The translations under genes were made by a program, and so were the position numbers. Of a DNA stretch of 64,000 nt, positions 38,082 through 52,021 are shown piece after piece. This DNA is from Cellulosimicrobium cellulans (lineage in GTDB: Bacteria > Actinomycetota > Actinomycetes > Actinomycetales > Cellulomonadaceae). Each line of letters starts with the position of its first letter. Within the stretch, counting starts at the first letter, position 1. Below the pieces are notes generated by a model that saw only the letters and a list, made by a program, of their open reading frames with translations, did no database searches and was not told where the DNA came from. The DNA lies in NCBI RefSeq assembly GCF_016907755.1, contig NZ_JAFBCN010000001.1, forward strand, positions 4,278,001 to 4,342,000. Reading direction: 5' to 3'.

Positions 38082-39398
38082 ATGACGGATCTGGACAGCC
38101 GGGGCGCCCTGCGCGCCCCGGCCGTACAGTGGCCGACGGTGAGCCCTGTGAACGACGACCTCCTCTCCCCCGCCCCCGACGCCCGCCGCGGCCCCCGCGC
38201 GGACGCCGCGGCGGGGCGCGGCGTCGCACCGTCGCGCGCCCGGGTGAAGGCTCCGGTCCCGGCGACGGGCGCGTGGCGCGAGGGCGACCCGGCCGGCCGA
38301 CGGCGGTTCGCCGACGTCGGCACGTTCGACCTCGAGTCCGGCGCCCGCCTGCCCGACGTGCGCGTCGCGTACGAGACGTGGGGCACGCTCGCACCGGACG
38401 GGTCGAACGCCGTCCTCGTCCTGCACGCCCTGACCGGCGACTCCCACGTCAGCGGCCCGGCGGGCGACGGCCACGTCACCGCGGGCTGGTGGGAGTCGCT
38501 CGTCGGCCCCGGCGCGCCGATCGACACCGACCGCTGGTTCGTCGTCGCGCCCAACGTGCTCGGCGGGTGCCAGGGCACCACGGGCCCGGCGTCCACCGCA
38601 CCCGACGGACTCCCCTGGGGCAGCCGCTTCCCACGCGTCACGACCCGCGACCAGGTCGCGGTCGAGATCGAGCTCGCGCGGTCCCTCGGCATCGCGTCGT
38701 GGGCGTTCGTCGTCGGCGCCTCGATGGGCGGGCACCGCGTCCTCGAGTGGGCCCTCCTCGGCCCCGAGGCGGGGATCGACGTCGTCTCCCTCGCCGCGAT
38801 CGCCACGACCGCACAGACCACTGGCGACCAGATCGCGTGGGCGCACCCCCAGCTCGGGGCCGTCCGGGCCGACCCGGGCTTCCGGGGCGGCGACTACTAC
38901 GACGCGGCGGACGGCGACGGCCCGCACGTCGGCCTCGGCATCGCCCGGCAGATCGCGCACGCCACGTACCGGTCCGCGCGCGAGCTCGACGACCGGTTCG
39001 GGCGCCTCCCGCAGGGGGGCGAGGACCCCTTCACCGACGGGCGCTACGCCGTGCAGTCGTACCTCGACCACCACGGCGACAAGCTCGCGCGGCGCTTCGA
39101 CGCCAACTCGTACGTCGTGCTCACGGAATCGATGCTCACGCACGACCTGGGGCGGGACCGCGGCGGCGTCGAGGCGGCGCTCGCGCAGGTCACGGCGCAC
39201 GCGCTCGTCGTCGCGGTCGACACGGACCGGCTCTTCCTGCCCGCGGACTGCGCGCGCATCGCGGCCGGGATCCCGGGGGCCGAGCCGCTGCGGACGCTCA
39301 CGAGCGACTTCGGGCACGACGGGTTCCTCATCGAGTTCGACCAGCTCGGCCCGATCGTCGCGGACTTCCTCGGGGAACGCGCCGGCGTCCGCGACTGA
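38082..39398 (+). CDS. metX: Homoserine O-acetyltransferase
   Basis: Acetylates homoserine with acetyl-CoA, giving the substrate for metY. 438 residues, alpha/beta-hydrolase fold. The catalytic triad is visible: Ser in VVGASMGGHRVLEW, Asp in VVAVDTDRLFLP and His in DFGHDGFLIEF. The first 55 residues are a variable extension; the ATG at 38082 has GAGGA five bases upstream. Co-directional and probably co-transcribed with metY. Confidence 0.94.
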   Translation: MTDLDSRGALRAPAVQWPTVSPVNDDLLSPAPDARRGPRADAAAGRGVAPSRARVKAPVPATGAWREGDPAGRRRFADVGTFDLESGARLPDVRVAYETWGTLAPDGSNAVLVLHALTGDSHVSGPAGDGHVTAGWWESLVGPGAPIDTDRWFVVAPNVLGGCQGTTGPASTAPDGLPWGSRFPRVTTRDQVAVEIELARSLGIASWAFVVGASMGGHRVLEWALLGPEAGIDVVSLAAIATTAQTTGDQIAWAHPQLGAVRADPGFRGGDYYDAADGDGPHVGLGIARQIAHATYRSARELDDRFGRLPQGGEDPFTDGRYAVQSYLDHHGDKLARRFDANSYVVLTESMLTHDLGRDRGGVEAALAQVTAHALVVAVDTDRLFLPADCARIAAGIPGAEPLRTLTSDFGHDGFLIEFDQLGPIVADFLGERAGVRD

Positions 39399-39459
39399 GA
39401 CCTGTCCACGGGATGGTGCCGTGGCGGGCGTGCCCACGCCGTCCTGGCACGATGAGGAG

Positions 39460-40170
39460 ATGGACAGCGACGTGACCGAGGCAGCCCAGCACCTGCGCGC
39501 CCAGTGGGACCGGCTCGACCGGTGGCTGCGCGACCTCGGTGACGAGCTCGACCGTGACGCCGGGCGTCCCAGCGTGCTCGACGGGTGGACCGTGGGCGAG
39601 CTGGTCTCCCACCTCGGCCGCGTCATGGAGACCCTCGCGCTCTGCGGACCCGTGCCGGCCGGAACCGTCCCCCTCACGCTCGCGGAGTACCTCGGCACGT
39701 ACCCGGAGCGCGCGGAGGAGATCGAGCACGCGACGCGCGCCCTCGACGAGCAGATCGCCGCCGACCGCCTCGGGAACGTCGAGGAGTTCGCCGCCGCGGG
39801 CCTCGCGCGCCTCGACGAGCTCGCCGACGAGCGCGTCGTGCAGGCGCGACGCGGACCGATCACGCTCCTCGACATGGTGCGCTCGCGCGTCCTCGAGCTC
39901 GTGGTGCACGCCGACGACCTCGCCCGCACGTTCCCGGGAGTCCACGCCGACCCCGTGGACCGTGCCGCTCTCGACGCCGTCGCGGCCGAGCTGCTGCGCG
40001 TCGTCGTCACGCGCGGTGGCTGGGCGCTCGAGGTGCGCGACGCCCGCCTCTGGCTGCGTCTCGCGTGCGGCCGCGTCCCCTACGACGTGGACGATCTCGC
40101 GCGCGCCCTGGAGCCCGTGCACACGTCCGAGGCCGTCCCGGACCTCGGTCGCATGCTGCCGATCCTCTGA
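39460..40170 (+). CDS. Mycothiol-dependent maleylpyruvate isomerase-like protein
   Basis: 236 residues, DinB-like four-helix fold with the MDMPI N-terminal domain. Metal-ligand signatures are visible: WTVGELVSHLGRVME (His) and ELVVHADDLARTF (His and Asp). The C-terminal SCP2-like half is present in part (GGWALEVRDARLWLRL). Members use mycothiol or act as thiol transferases; the substrate here is not known. The start is uncertain between ATG 39460 and GTG 39421. It stands between metX and a reductase, with spacing that allows its own promoter. Confidence 0.75.
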   Translation: MDSDVTEAAQHLRAQWDRLDRWLRDLGDELDRDAGRPSVLDGWTVGELVSHLGRVMETLALCGPVPAGTVPLTLAEYLGTYPERAEEIEHATRALDEQIAADRLGNVEEFAAAGLARLDELADERVVQARRGPITLLDMVRSRVLELVVHADDLARTFPGVHADPVDRAALDAVAAELLRVVVTRGGWALEVRDARLWLRLACGRVPYDVDDLARALEPVHTSEAVPDLGRMLPIL

Positions 40171-40247
40171 CCGCTCTCCCGGCGGGGTGACGCGCGGCAC
40201 GCGAGTCTCCCGTGGTTGCGGCGCGGGCCGGACCGTAGGTTGGGGGC

Positions 40248-41207
40248 ATGCTCGCCGCCTACGCCGACCACCTCGACCCCGACGACCCCCTCGCCGGGCT
40301 GGTCGTCGGGGACCGCCCCGAACCCGAAGCCCGCGAGCACTGGACGACCGTGGACGTGCGCGCCGCGTCCCTCAACCACCACGACCTCTGGTCGCTGCGC
40401 GGCGTCGGGCTGCCTGCCGACCGGCTCCCCATGATCCTCGGGACGGACGCCGCGGGCGTCGCGCCGGACGGCACCGAGGTCGTCGTGCACGCGGTGGTCG
40501 GCGCGGACGGGCACGGCGTCGGGCCGGCCGAACGGCGGTCGCTCCTCTCCGAGCGCTACCCCGGCACGCTCGCCGAGCGCGTCGCCGTCCCGACCCACAA
40601 CCTCGTCCCCAAGCCGCCCGAGCTGACCTTCGTCGAGGCCGCGTGCGTGCCCACGGCCTGGCTCACCGCGTACCGGATGCTCTTCACCGCCGGCGGTGCC
40701 GCCCCCGGCGACCGCGTCCTCGTCCAGGGCGCGGGCGGTGGGGTCGCGACGGCGGCGGTCGCCCTCGGCGCGGCCGCCGGGCTCGAGATGTGGGTGACCT
40801 CCCGCTCCGCCGGCAAGCGTGCCGCGGCAGCCCGGCTCGGGGCCGCCGCGACCTTCGAGCACGGCACCCGGCTGCCCGCGCCGGTCGACGTCGTCGTCGA
40901 GACCGTCGGCCAGGCGACCTGGCGACACTCGCTGCGGTCGGTCCGTCCGGGCGGGACCGTCGTCGTCGCCGGGGCGACCAGCGGCGACGCGTCGCCCGCG
41001 GAGCTCTCGCGCGTCTTCTTCCACGAGATCCGCGTCCAGGGCGTCACTATGGGCTCGCGCGACGACCTCGCCGCGCTGCTGCGGTTCCTCGCCCGGAGCA
41101 AGGTCCGGCCCGTCGTCGACCAGGTGCTGCCCCTGACGCAGGCACGCGACGGACTCGCGCGCCTCGCGGACGGCGACCACTTCGGCAAGGTGGTGCTCAC
41201 GCCGTGA
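40248..41207 (+). CDS. Medium-chain NADP-dependent reductase/quinone oxidoreductase family
   Basis: 319 residues of the MDR superfamily. The N-terminal GroES-like domain starts around VDVRAASLNHHDLWSLRG; the nucleotide-binding motif is VLVQGAGGGVATAAVALG. The residues normally binding catalytic zinc are not evident, which points to the zinc-free quinone oxidoreductase-like branch despite common annotation as zinc-binding dehydrogenase. The stop overlaps the next gene's GTG by 4 bases, so the reductase and hydrolase are probably made together. Substrate unknown. Confidence 0.85.
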   Translation: MLAAYADHLDPDDPLAGLVVGDRPEPEAREHWTTVDVRAASLNHHDLWSLRGVGLPADRLPMILGTDAAGVAPDGTEVVVHAVVGADGHGVGPAERRSLLSERYPGTLAERVAVPTHNLVPKPPELTFVEAACVPTAWLTAYRMLFTAGGAAPGDRVLVQGAGGGVATAAVALGAAAGLEMWVTSRSAGKRAAAARLGAAATFEHGTRLPAPVDVVVETVGQATWRHSLRSVRPGGTVVVAGATSGDASPAELSRVFFHEIRVQGVTMGSRDDLAALLRFLARSKVRPVVDQVLPLTQARDGLARLADGDHFGKVVLTP

Positions 41208-42175
41208 CGGCGACCGCCTGGCGACCGGACGTCCTCGGGGCCGGGTACGAGCAGCGCACGGTCGAGCTGGAGCCCGACGACGAGGGCGACGTCGTGGTCA
41301 CCGTCGTGCGGTACGCCCCCGACACCGAGGAACCGATCCGACCAGCACGAGCCGTGCTGTACGTCCACGGCTGGAGCGACTACTTCTTCCAGACCGAGCT
41401 CGCCGAGACCTGGCACGGGCTGGGCGCCGCGTTCTACGCCCTGGACCTGCGCAAGTACGGGCGCAGCCTCCGGCCGCACCAGACACCCGGGTACGTCGAG
41501 CATCTCGTCGACTACGACCCGGACATCGCAGCCGCGCTCGACGTCGTCCGCGAGGACCTCGGCGCGCACGTCGCGATCATGCTCATGGGTCACTCCACCG
41601 GAGGCCTCGTCGCCGCGCTCTGGGCGCACCGGCACCCGGGGGTCGTGCGCGGCCTGGTGCTCAACAGCCCGTGGCTCGAGCTGCAGGGGTCGTCGGTCGC
41701 GCGGACCGTCTCCGGACCCGCGATCCGGCAGCTCGCCCGCTTCCAGCCCCGCGCGCCGCTGCCGAACGTGGACCCGGGTTACTACGCGCGGACGCTACGC
41801 GACCGTGACGACGGCTCCTGGGTGATCGACGACGCCTGGCGACCCGTCCCGTCGTTCCCCGTCCGCGCCGGCTGGCTCCGAGCCATCATCTCGGGCCACG
41901 CCCGCGTCGCGGCCGGCCTCGCCGTCGACAGCCCCGTGCTCGTGCTCCTCGCCGAGAGGTCGCTCTTCAGCACCCGCTGGTCCGAGGACATGCGCTCCGC
42001 CGACATCGTGCTCGACGTCGAGCCGCTCGCGCGCCGCGCCGCGCACCTGGGACGGGTCGTCACCATCGTCCGGATCCCTGGCGGGATGCATGACCTCTCC
42101 CTCTCCGCGCCGGAGCCGCGGGCGCGCTTCTTCGCCGAGATCGTGCGCTGGTCGGCGGCCTACGGCTGGGCCTGA
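41204..42175 (+). CDS. Alpha/beta hydrolase (lysophospholipase-like)
   Basis: 323 residues. The oxyanion-hole region is AVLYVHGWSDYFFQ, the nucleophile elbow GHSTGG, a likely acid residue follows in the C-terminal half, and the histidine is in IPGGMHDLSLS. The pattern fits the serine aminopeptidase S33/Hydrolase_4 group that includes monoglyceride lipases and lysophospholipases. No signal peptide. Translation appears coupled to the upstream reductase (GTGA). It is the last protein gene before the rRNA operon, which is convergent. Confidence 0.85.
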   Translation: MTATAWRPDVLGAGYEQRTVELEPDDEGDVVVTVVRYAPDTEEPIRPARAVLYVHGWSDYFFQTELAETWHGLGAAFYALDLRKYGRSLRPHQTPGYVEHLVDYDPDIAAALDVVREDLGAHVAIMLMGHSTGGLVAALWAHRHPGVVRGLVLNSPWLELQGSSVARTVSGPAIRQLARFQPRAPLPNVDPGYYARTLRDRDDGSWVIDDAWRPVPSFPVRAGWLRAIISGHARVAAGLAVDSPVLVLLAERSLFSTRWSEDMRSADIVLDVEPLARRAAHLGRVVTIVRIPGGMHDLSLSAPEPRARFFAEIVRWSAAYGWA

Positions 42176-42207
42176 CGTCGACGACCACGCGCCGTCCAGC
42201 CCAAGAA

Positions 42208-42244
42208 CCCTGGCTCTCCCTCGCGTGACCAGGGCTCTACCTCG
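42208..42244. repeat. Dispersed GAGGTAGA/TCTACCTC repeat, half copy 3
   Basis: A degenerate unit ending CTCTCCCTCG at 42223 and a good unit CCAGGGCTCTACCTCG at 42229-42244 are 21 bp apart, in forward orientation, like the right half of copy 2. It lies between the hydrolase stop and the rRNA terminator. Confidence 0.75.
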
Positions 42245-42281
42245 GCGTCAGGAGGTGTCTGGGTGAGGGTATGGGGAAATG

Positions 42282-42315
42282 CCGAAGGCCCACCCCGTGT
42301 GGGGTGGGCCTTCGG
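42282..42315 (-). terminator. rRNA operon terminator
   Basis: A 15-bp perfect stem (42282-42296 with 42301-42315) and 4-base loop lie just past the 5S gene on the minus strand, followed by a short T-containing stretch. It also faces the convergent hydrolase gene. Confidence 0.85.
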
Positions 42316-42325
42316 TGAAGGGTTG

Positions 42326-42442
42326 TCCGGCGGCGTCCTACTCTCCCACCCCGTCTCCAGGGCAGTACCATCGGCGCTGAAGGGCTTAGCTTCCGGGTTC
42401 GGTATGGGACCGGGCGTTTCCCCTTCGCTGTGACCGCCGTAA
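42326..42442 (-). rRNA. rrf: 5S ribosomal RNA
   Basis: About 117 bases. The minus strand begins TTACGGCGGTCACAGCGAAG and contains the conserved CCGAACCCGGAAGCTAAG loop and GGTGGGAGAGTAGG, ending GCCGCCGGAC. Ends are set by pairing of the terminal stem and may be off by one or two bases. Third gene of the 16S-23S-5S operon. Confidence 0.95.
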
Positions 42443-42501
42443 CTCTGTGAACCTCCTCAACACTGGGCACCCCGGAAGGGGGTGTGGTGTTGGTGGTTCG
42501 G

Positions 42502-42520
42502 GAACCGCACAGTGGACGCG
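42502..42520 (-). other. 23S rRNA processing stem, 3' strand
   Basis: In the 23S-5S spacer, the RNA-sense sequence CGCGTCCACTGTGCGGTTC can pair over 19 bp (one G-U) with the spacer segment upstream of 23S (45731-45749). This is the expected long stem closing the 23S precursor, cut by RNase III. Confidence 0.75.
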
Positions 42521-42540
42521 TAGCAAAGTGTGTTGGTGTT

Positions 42541-47667
<5,127 letters not shown>

Positions 47668-47881
47668 GAACAACGCCCACCACCAGGCAAACCCAGCAGT
47701 GAACAATCCATACGAAGCGAACCCCAACAGGGTTCACAAAACTGGCATCAACACGAAAGATGACATCATCTTCCGAAATCAACCAAAGGAATCCCAGACA
47801 CAACCAACCACCCCACCCGACGGGCAGGAACGATCAGCCATGCCACAGGGACAAATAATTGGCATTGACTAACAAGCACAC

Positions 47882-47902
47882 TGTTGAGTTCTCAAACAAC
47901 CG
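47882..47902 (-). promoter_or_regulatory. rrn leader boxA-like/processing element
   Basis: RNA sense: CGGTTGTTTGAGAACTCAAC, about 215 bases before 16S. The TTGTTTGAGAACTC core recurs in the 16S-23S spacer and resembles the leader element of mycobacterial rRNA operons, thought to serve antitermination or processing. Confidence 0.6.
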
Positions 47903-48200
47903 ACACACACCGCCTCCGACCTCGTTCCCGAGGCCCTTGCGCGGGGCGTTTCCTTCGTTCTGAATCCTACCAGACCCGGCCGTTCGTCCCGGACCGGTGA
48001 AAACCGGATTTCCGTTCAGAAATGTACCTGATCCAGACACCCTCACCTTACTCGCGGCGCAGCACTGTGCTCCGAGAATCTGGTGGGAGTTTCACCCGGG
48101 GGACCAGCCACTTCGCATCTGCTCCGAGGAGCTGTGCCGTGGTGTCTGTTCCTCCCTGCCGGGCGACCTCGAGAACATTACGGGGTCCGGAGGCAGGAGG
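47903..48200 (-). other. rRNA operon upstream region
   Basis: About 300 bp between the rrn leader and the stop of the WYL regulator gene. It must hold the rRNA promoter(s). Candidate -10-like TAGGAT is visible in minus-strand sense near 47965, but I cannot match a good -35 to it. No gene is seen. Confidence 0.4.
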
Positions 48201-49295
48201 TCAACTCGCGCCGTCGTGACCCGGACCACTCCCCTTCGCGGCGTCCCTCCGCGGCGCGCGCATCCCCTCGCCCGGCGCCCTGCGCTGCGGCGGCCGGTCT
48301 GCCGCAGCGGGCGCGGCCGCTGCCGTCGCCCGCGCTGCGAGACGCGCCACCGCGGCCCGCAGGTCATCCGGTCCGACGACGGTGAACGGGGCGTCGAAGA
48401 TGCCGAACCACCCGGCGAGCCCGCCCCACGACCAGGACCCCGCGGTCAGACGGCACCGCCCCTCTCCGACGGCCTCCACGAGTGCGCCCGATCCAGCCCA
48501 TGCCGCCACGACGGCGGCGTCCAGCTCGAGCTCGACCGTCCCCCGGACGGGCAGCACGGGCTGCGTGAACCTCTCGGCGATGAAGGTCGCCACGTCCGGG
48601 GCGGGCAGCGCCCGACGCTCGAACCGTGCTCCGACACCCTCGCGCGGTGCCATCCGGTCGATCCGGAACGTTCTCCAGTCGTCCCGGTCGAGGTCCCACG
48701 CGACGAGGTACCACCGCCCGCCCCACGTGACGACGTGGTGCGGCTCCACACGACGCGGCGCGCGGAAGCCCTCCCCGGCCCCGCTCCCCGGCGCCCGGAG
48801 CACCTCGCCCGTCCCGCCGTCGTAGTCGAACCGGAGCACACGCCGTTCGCTGGCGGCGGTCCCCACGGCCACGAGCACGTCGGGCCGCACGGCCGGCAGC
48901 GACCGCTCCCGCCGCCCCGGGACCGCCGTGACCTCCAGGGCGTCGATGCGCGTGCGCAGGCGCGCGGGCATGACCTGACGGATCGTCGCGAGCGCGCGCG
49001 CCGCGGCGTCCTCCACGCCCGGGAGCGAGCCCGTGCGCAGGGCGATCGCGACCGCGACCGCCTGCTCGTCGTCGAAGAGGAGCGGTGGGACGTCCGCTCC
49101 GGCGTCGAGCCGGTACCCGCCGTCAGGCCCCTTCGTCGCGCGGACCGGGTAGCCCAGCTCGCGCAACCGGTCGACGTCGCGCCGCACGGTGCGCGGGCTC
49201 ACGTCGAGCCGCTCGGCGAGCGCGGGCCCCGGCCAGTCCCGGCGCGCCTGGAGCAGCGAGAGCAGCCGGAGCAGTCGTCCTGAGGTCTCGAGCAT
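48201..49295 (-). CDS. WYL-domain transcriptional regulator (DeoR-like)
   Basis: 364 residues. An N-terminal winged helix (about 1-60: LLRLLSLLQARRDWPGPALA, VSPRTVRRDVDRLRELGYPV) is followed by a WYL domain (about 140-210: VEPHHVVTWGGRWYLVAWD, with DWRTFRIDRM) and a C-terminal WCX-like extension. The tail is Ala/Pro/Arg-rich. WYL proteins sense small ligands or nucleic acids and often control neighbouring genes. It diverges from the ABC exporter pair across 94 bp containing a perfect inverted repeat, so it probably regulates that operon and itself. Confidence 0.9.
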   Translation of the reverse strand: MLETSGRLLRLLSLLQARRDWPGPALAERLDVSPRTVRRDVDRLRELGYPVRATKGPDGGYRLDAGADVPPLLFDDEQAVAVAIALRTGSLPGVEDAAARALATIRQVMPARLRTRIDALEVTAVPGRRERSLPAVRPDVLVAVGTAASERRVLRFDYDGGTGEVLRAPGSGAGEGFRAPRRVEPHHVVTWGGRWYLVAWDLDRDDWRTFRIDRMAPREGVGARFERRALPAPDVATFIAERFTQPVLPVRGTVELELDAAVVAAWAGSGALVEAVGEGRCRLTAGSWSWGGLAGWFGIFDAPFTVVGPDDLRAAVARLAARATAAAAPAAADRPPQRRAPGEGMRAPRRDAAKGSGPGHDGAS

Positions 49296-49311
49296 GTCCC
49301 CAGCCTCGCAC

Positions 49312-49342
49312 GGGGTAGAGGACTGGACCTGTCCTCTACCCC
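49312..49342. promoter_or_regulatory. Putative operator of the WYL regulator
   Basis: Perfect 12-bp arms GGGGTAGAGGAC (49312-49323) and GTCCTCTACCCC (49331-49342) around 7 bases, centred between the divergent WYL gene (start 49295) and ABC gene (start 49390). The size and place fit a dimeric regulator site. The GGTAGAG core recalls the dispersed repeat family, but the arrangement differs. Confidence 0.65.
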
Positions 49343-49389
49343 TGACACCGTGGGTTCTGACGCACGAAGCACACCCAGGAGGAGCCACC

Positions 49390-50478
49390 GTGATCCGCAC
49401 CAGAGCACTGACCAAGGACTTCCCCGTCGGGCGCGACGCGAGCGCCACGGTGCACGCCGTGCGCGGCATCGACCTCGACGTCGCACCCGGCGAGCTCGTC
49501 GCCGTCCTCGGCCCCAACGGGGCCGGCAAGACGACCACGCTCCGCATGCTCACCACGCTCATCCGCCCCACGTCGGGCACCGCCACGGTCGCGGGGCACG
49601 ACGTCGTCGCGGAGCCCGACGCCGTCCGGCACCGCATCGGCTACGTCGGGCAGGGCAACGGCGCCGGGCACGCGCAGCGCGCCGTCGACGAGCTCACCAG
49701 CCAGGGCCGCATCCACGGCCTCGACCGGCGCACCGCGCGACGCCGCGCCGACGAGCTCCTCGACTCCCTCGAGCTCGGGTCCTACGGCGCGCGCAAGGTG
49801 TCCGACCTCTCCGGCGGGCAGCGTCGCCGGCTCGACGTCGCGATGGGCCTCGTGCACGCGCCGTCGCTGCTGTTCCTCGACGAGCCGTCGACCGGGCTCG
49901 ACCCGCACAACCGGGCGAACCTGTGGGACCACGTGCTGCGCATGCGCGAGGACTCGCTCGCGGCCACGGGCGAGCCCATGACGATCGTCCTCACGACGCA
50001 CTACCTCGACGAGGCCGACACCATGGCCGAGCGCGTTGTCGTCGTCGACCACGGCCAGGTCATCGCCGACGACACCGCGGAGAACCTCAAGGCCGACCTC
50101 GCCGGGGACCGCGTCGTCGTCACGCTGGCGCCCCCGCAGGGTCCGGCGCACGACGACGCAGCACGGCTCGTCGCGCTCGCCCGCCGCGTCGAGGGCTTCC
50201 GCGAGGCGACCCGCACGCCCGACGGCGCCCCCGCCGTCGGGCACGACGCCGCGCCCACGCTCGAGGTGCGCGCCGAGCGCGGCGACGCCTACCTCCCCCG
50301 CCTGCTGCGCGCCGCCGACGCGGACGGCATCGCCGTCGAGACCGCGCAGGTGCACCGGCCCACGCTCGACGACGTCTTCCTCGCGCTCACCGGGCGCAGC
50401 CTGCGCGAGGCCGGCGCCGCGACCCCGACCGACGCCCCCGCCGAGGGCACCCGCCCCACCGAGAGGACCGCAGCATGA
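49390..50478 (+). CDS. ABC transporter ATP-binding protein (DrrA-like)
   Basis: 362-residue ATPase of the daunorubicin-resistance (DrrA) exporter type. Walker A GPNGAGKTT, signature LSGGQRRRLDV, Walker B LLFLDEPSTGLDP and the H-loop TTHYLDEAD are intact. The C-terminal domain beyond about residue 235 is the DUF4162-type extension of DrrA proteins. The GTG start has AGGAGGAG upstream. Its stop overlaps the permease start by 4 bases (ATGA). Exported substrate unknown; a drug or lipid is usual for the type. Confidence 0.92.
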   Translation: MIRTRALTKDFPVGRDASATVHAVRGIDLDVAPGELVAVLGPNGAGKTTTLRMLTTLIRPTSGTATVAGHDVVAEPDAVRHRIGYVGQGNGAGHAQRAVDELTSQGRIHGLDRRTARRRADELLDSLELGSYGARKVSDLSGGQRRRLDVAMGLVHAPSLLFLDEPSTGLDPHNRANLWDHVLRMREDSLAATGEPMTIVLTTHYLDEADTMAERVVVVDHGQVIADDTAENLKADLAGDRVVVTLAPPQGPAHDDAARLVALARRVEGFREATRTPDGAPAVGHDAAPTLEVRAERGDAYLPRLLRAADADGIAVETAQVHRPTLDDVFLALTGRSLREAGAATPTDAPAEGTRPTERTAA

Positions 50479-51329
50479 GCACCGTCGACATCGCCCCCAC
50501 CACCGTCGCCCCGCACCCGGCTCCCGCCCGTCCCCGCGCTCGCCGCGGGCTCGCCGCCTTCGCGCGCGACACCGGGATCGTGCTCGTCCGCGAGCTGCGG
50601 CCCGTGCTGCACGACCCGTTCTCCGTGATGTTCGGGCTCGTCCAGCCGATCGTCTTCCTCGCGCTGTTCGGTCCCCTGCTCGTCGGGTCGCTCGGCGGCA
50701 CGACGACCGGGCAGGAGGTCCTGGGCGGCAACGTCTGGCAGTGGTTCGTCCCGTCCATCCTCGTGATGACCACGCTCTTCGGGACCACCACGACCGGCGC
50801 GAACCTGCTCGTCGAGCTCCAGACGGGCGCGCACGAGCGCATGCTCGTCGCCCCGCTCTCACGGGCCTCGCTGCTCGTGGGCCGCGCCCTCAAGGAGATG
50901 GTCCCGATCGTCGCGCAGTCGGTCGTGGTCGTGCTCGTCATGCTCCCGTTCGGGTTCGAGCTCCACCCGGCCGGCGCCGTCGTCGGGCTCGCGCTGCTCG
51001 CCGTGTTCGGCGTCGGGATCGGGTCGCTCAGCTACGCGCTCGCGCTCGCGGTGCGCAAGCAGGACTGGATGTTCTGGGTCGTGCAGCAGACCCTGATCTT
51101 CCCGCTCATGATCCTGTCCGGCATGCTCCTGCCGCTCGAGACCGGGCCCCGCTGGATGCAGGTCGCGTCCGACGTCAACCCGCTCCGGTACGTCGTCGAC
51201 GCCGAGCGCGCGCTGTTCGCCGGCGACCTCACCGCCTCCGCCGTCGCGTGGGGCTGGGTCGCCGCCGTCGTGACGGCCGCCGTCGGCCTCGCCGTCGGGA
51301 TCCGCACCATGGTGCGCACCACCGACTGA
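50475..51329 (+). CDS. ABC transporter permease (ABC-2/DrrB type)
   Basis: 284-residue membrane partner of the ATPase. Six hydrophobic segments are visible, starting with VMFGLVQPIVFLALFGPLLV and ending with WVAAVVTAAVGLAVGI. The loop segments IFPLMILSGMLLPLE and MQVASDVNPLRYVVDAERAL match the ABC-2 family signature. The N-terminal 30 residues are a Pro/Arg-rich cytoplasmic tail. Translation is coupled to the ATPase; expression is probably controlled by the divergent WYL protein. Confidence 0.92.
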   Translation: MSTVDIAPTTVAPHPAPARPRARRGLAAFARDTGIVLVRELRPVLHDPFSVMFGLVQPIVFLALFGPLLVGSLGGTTTGQEVLGGNVWQWFVPSILVMTTLFGTTTTGANLLVELQTGAHERMLVAPLSRASLLVGRALKEMVPIVAQSVVVVLVMLPFGFELHPAGAVVGLALLAVFGVGIGSLSYALALAVRKQDWMFWVVQQTLIFPLMILSGMLLPLETGPRWMQVASDVNPLRYVVDAERALFAGDLTASAVAWGWVAAVVTAAVGLAVGIRTMVRTTD

Positions 51330-51343
51330 GCACGACCCTCGCG

Positions 51344-51982
51344 TCAGGCCCGGGCCAGTTCCACGGCCCGGGCCACCGCGCTGCCCGGGCTCGTCAGGAC
51401 GGGGACCCGAAGGTCGGCGAGCAACGCCGCCGCGGGCGCCATGCTGGCCTGCGCGAGCACGACGACGTCCGCGCCCCGCCGCCCGACGGCGTCCCGCGCC
51501 GCGTCCGCGACTCCGCGCCGGTACGCGCTGAGGTCCCCGGCCTCGAAGTCCGCCCACGCGTCCGCGCAGACGACCGGGTCGAGCTCGACGGTCGCCCCCG
51601 AGCGTCGGGCGGCGTCGGCGAGGAGCTCCGTCGTCGGGCCGAGCGTCGAGGCGAGCGCGACGACGACAGCGACCCGGCCGCCGTCGCGCACCGCCGCCTC
51701 GGCGAGCGGCCGGTCCACCCGCAGCACGGGCACCCCGGCCCCGCCGACCTCCTCCGCGACCGGCCCGAGCGTCGAGCACGTGCACACCACCACCGACGCC
51801 CCCGCCGCGACGAGCGCGTCGACGTGTGCCCGGACCCGCTCACCCGTCGGCGCACCCGCCCGCGCGTCGTCCAGGAGCGGCACGTCCACCCGGTGCACGT
51901 GCCCCTGCCCCGGCGCGACCTCGTCCACCAGCGCGCCGAAGGTCGCGACGTGCACGTCTGCCGTGTGCAGGAACCCGATCAC
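51344..51982 (-). CDS. Asp/Glu racemase superfamily protein with one catalytic cysteine
   Basis: 212 residues of the two-domain aspartate/glutamate/hydantoin racemase fold. The first active-site cysteine region is VVVCTCSTLGPV (about 69-80). The equivalent second position reads VVVLAQASMAPA, with Ala where racemases have Cys. One-cysteine members include arylmalonate decarboxylase and maleate isomerase-like enzymes, so racemisation by a two-base mechanism is doubtful. The start is GTG at 51982. It is convergent with the ABC permease gene. Confidence 0.8.
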   Translation of the reverse strand: MIGFLHTADVHVATFGALVDEVAPGQGHVHRVDVPLLDDARAGAPTGERVRAHVDALVAAGASVVVCTCSTLGPVAEEVGGAGVPVLRVDRPLAEAAVRDGGRVAVVVALASTLGPTTELLADAARRSGATVELDPVVCADAWADFEAGDLSAYRRGVADAARDAVGRRGADVVVLAQASMAPAAALLADLRVPVLTSPGSAVARAVELARA

Positions 51983-52021
51983 GTGCGCCTCCGGTCGTCG
52001 TGCCCCGAGCGACGACGCGAC

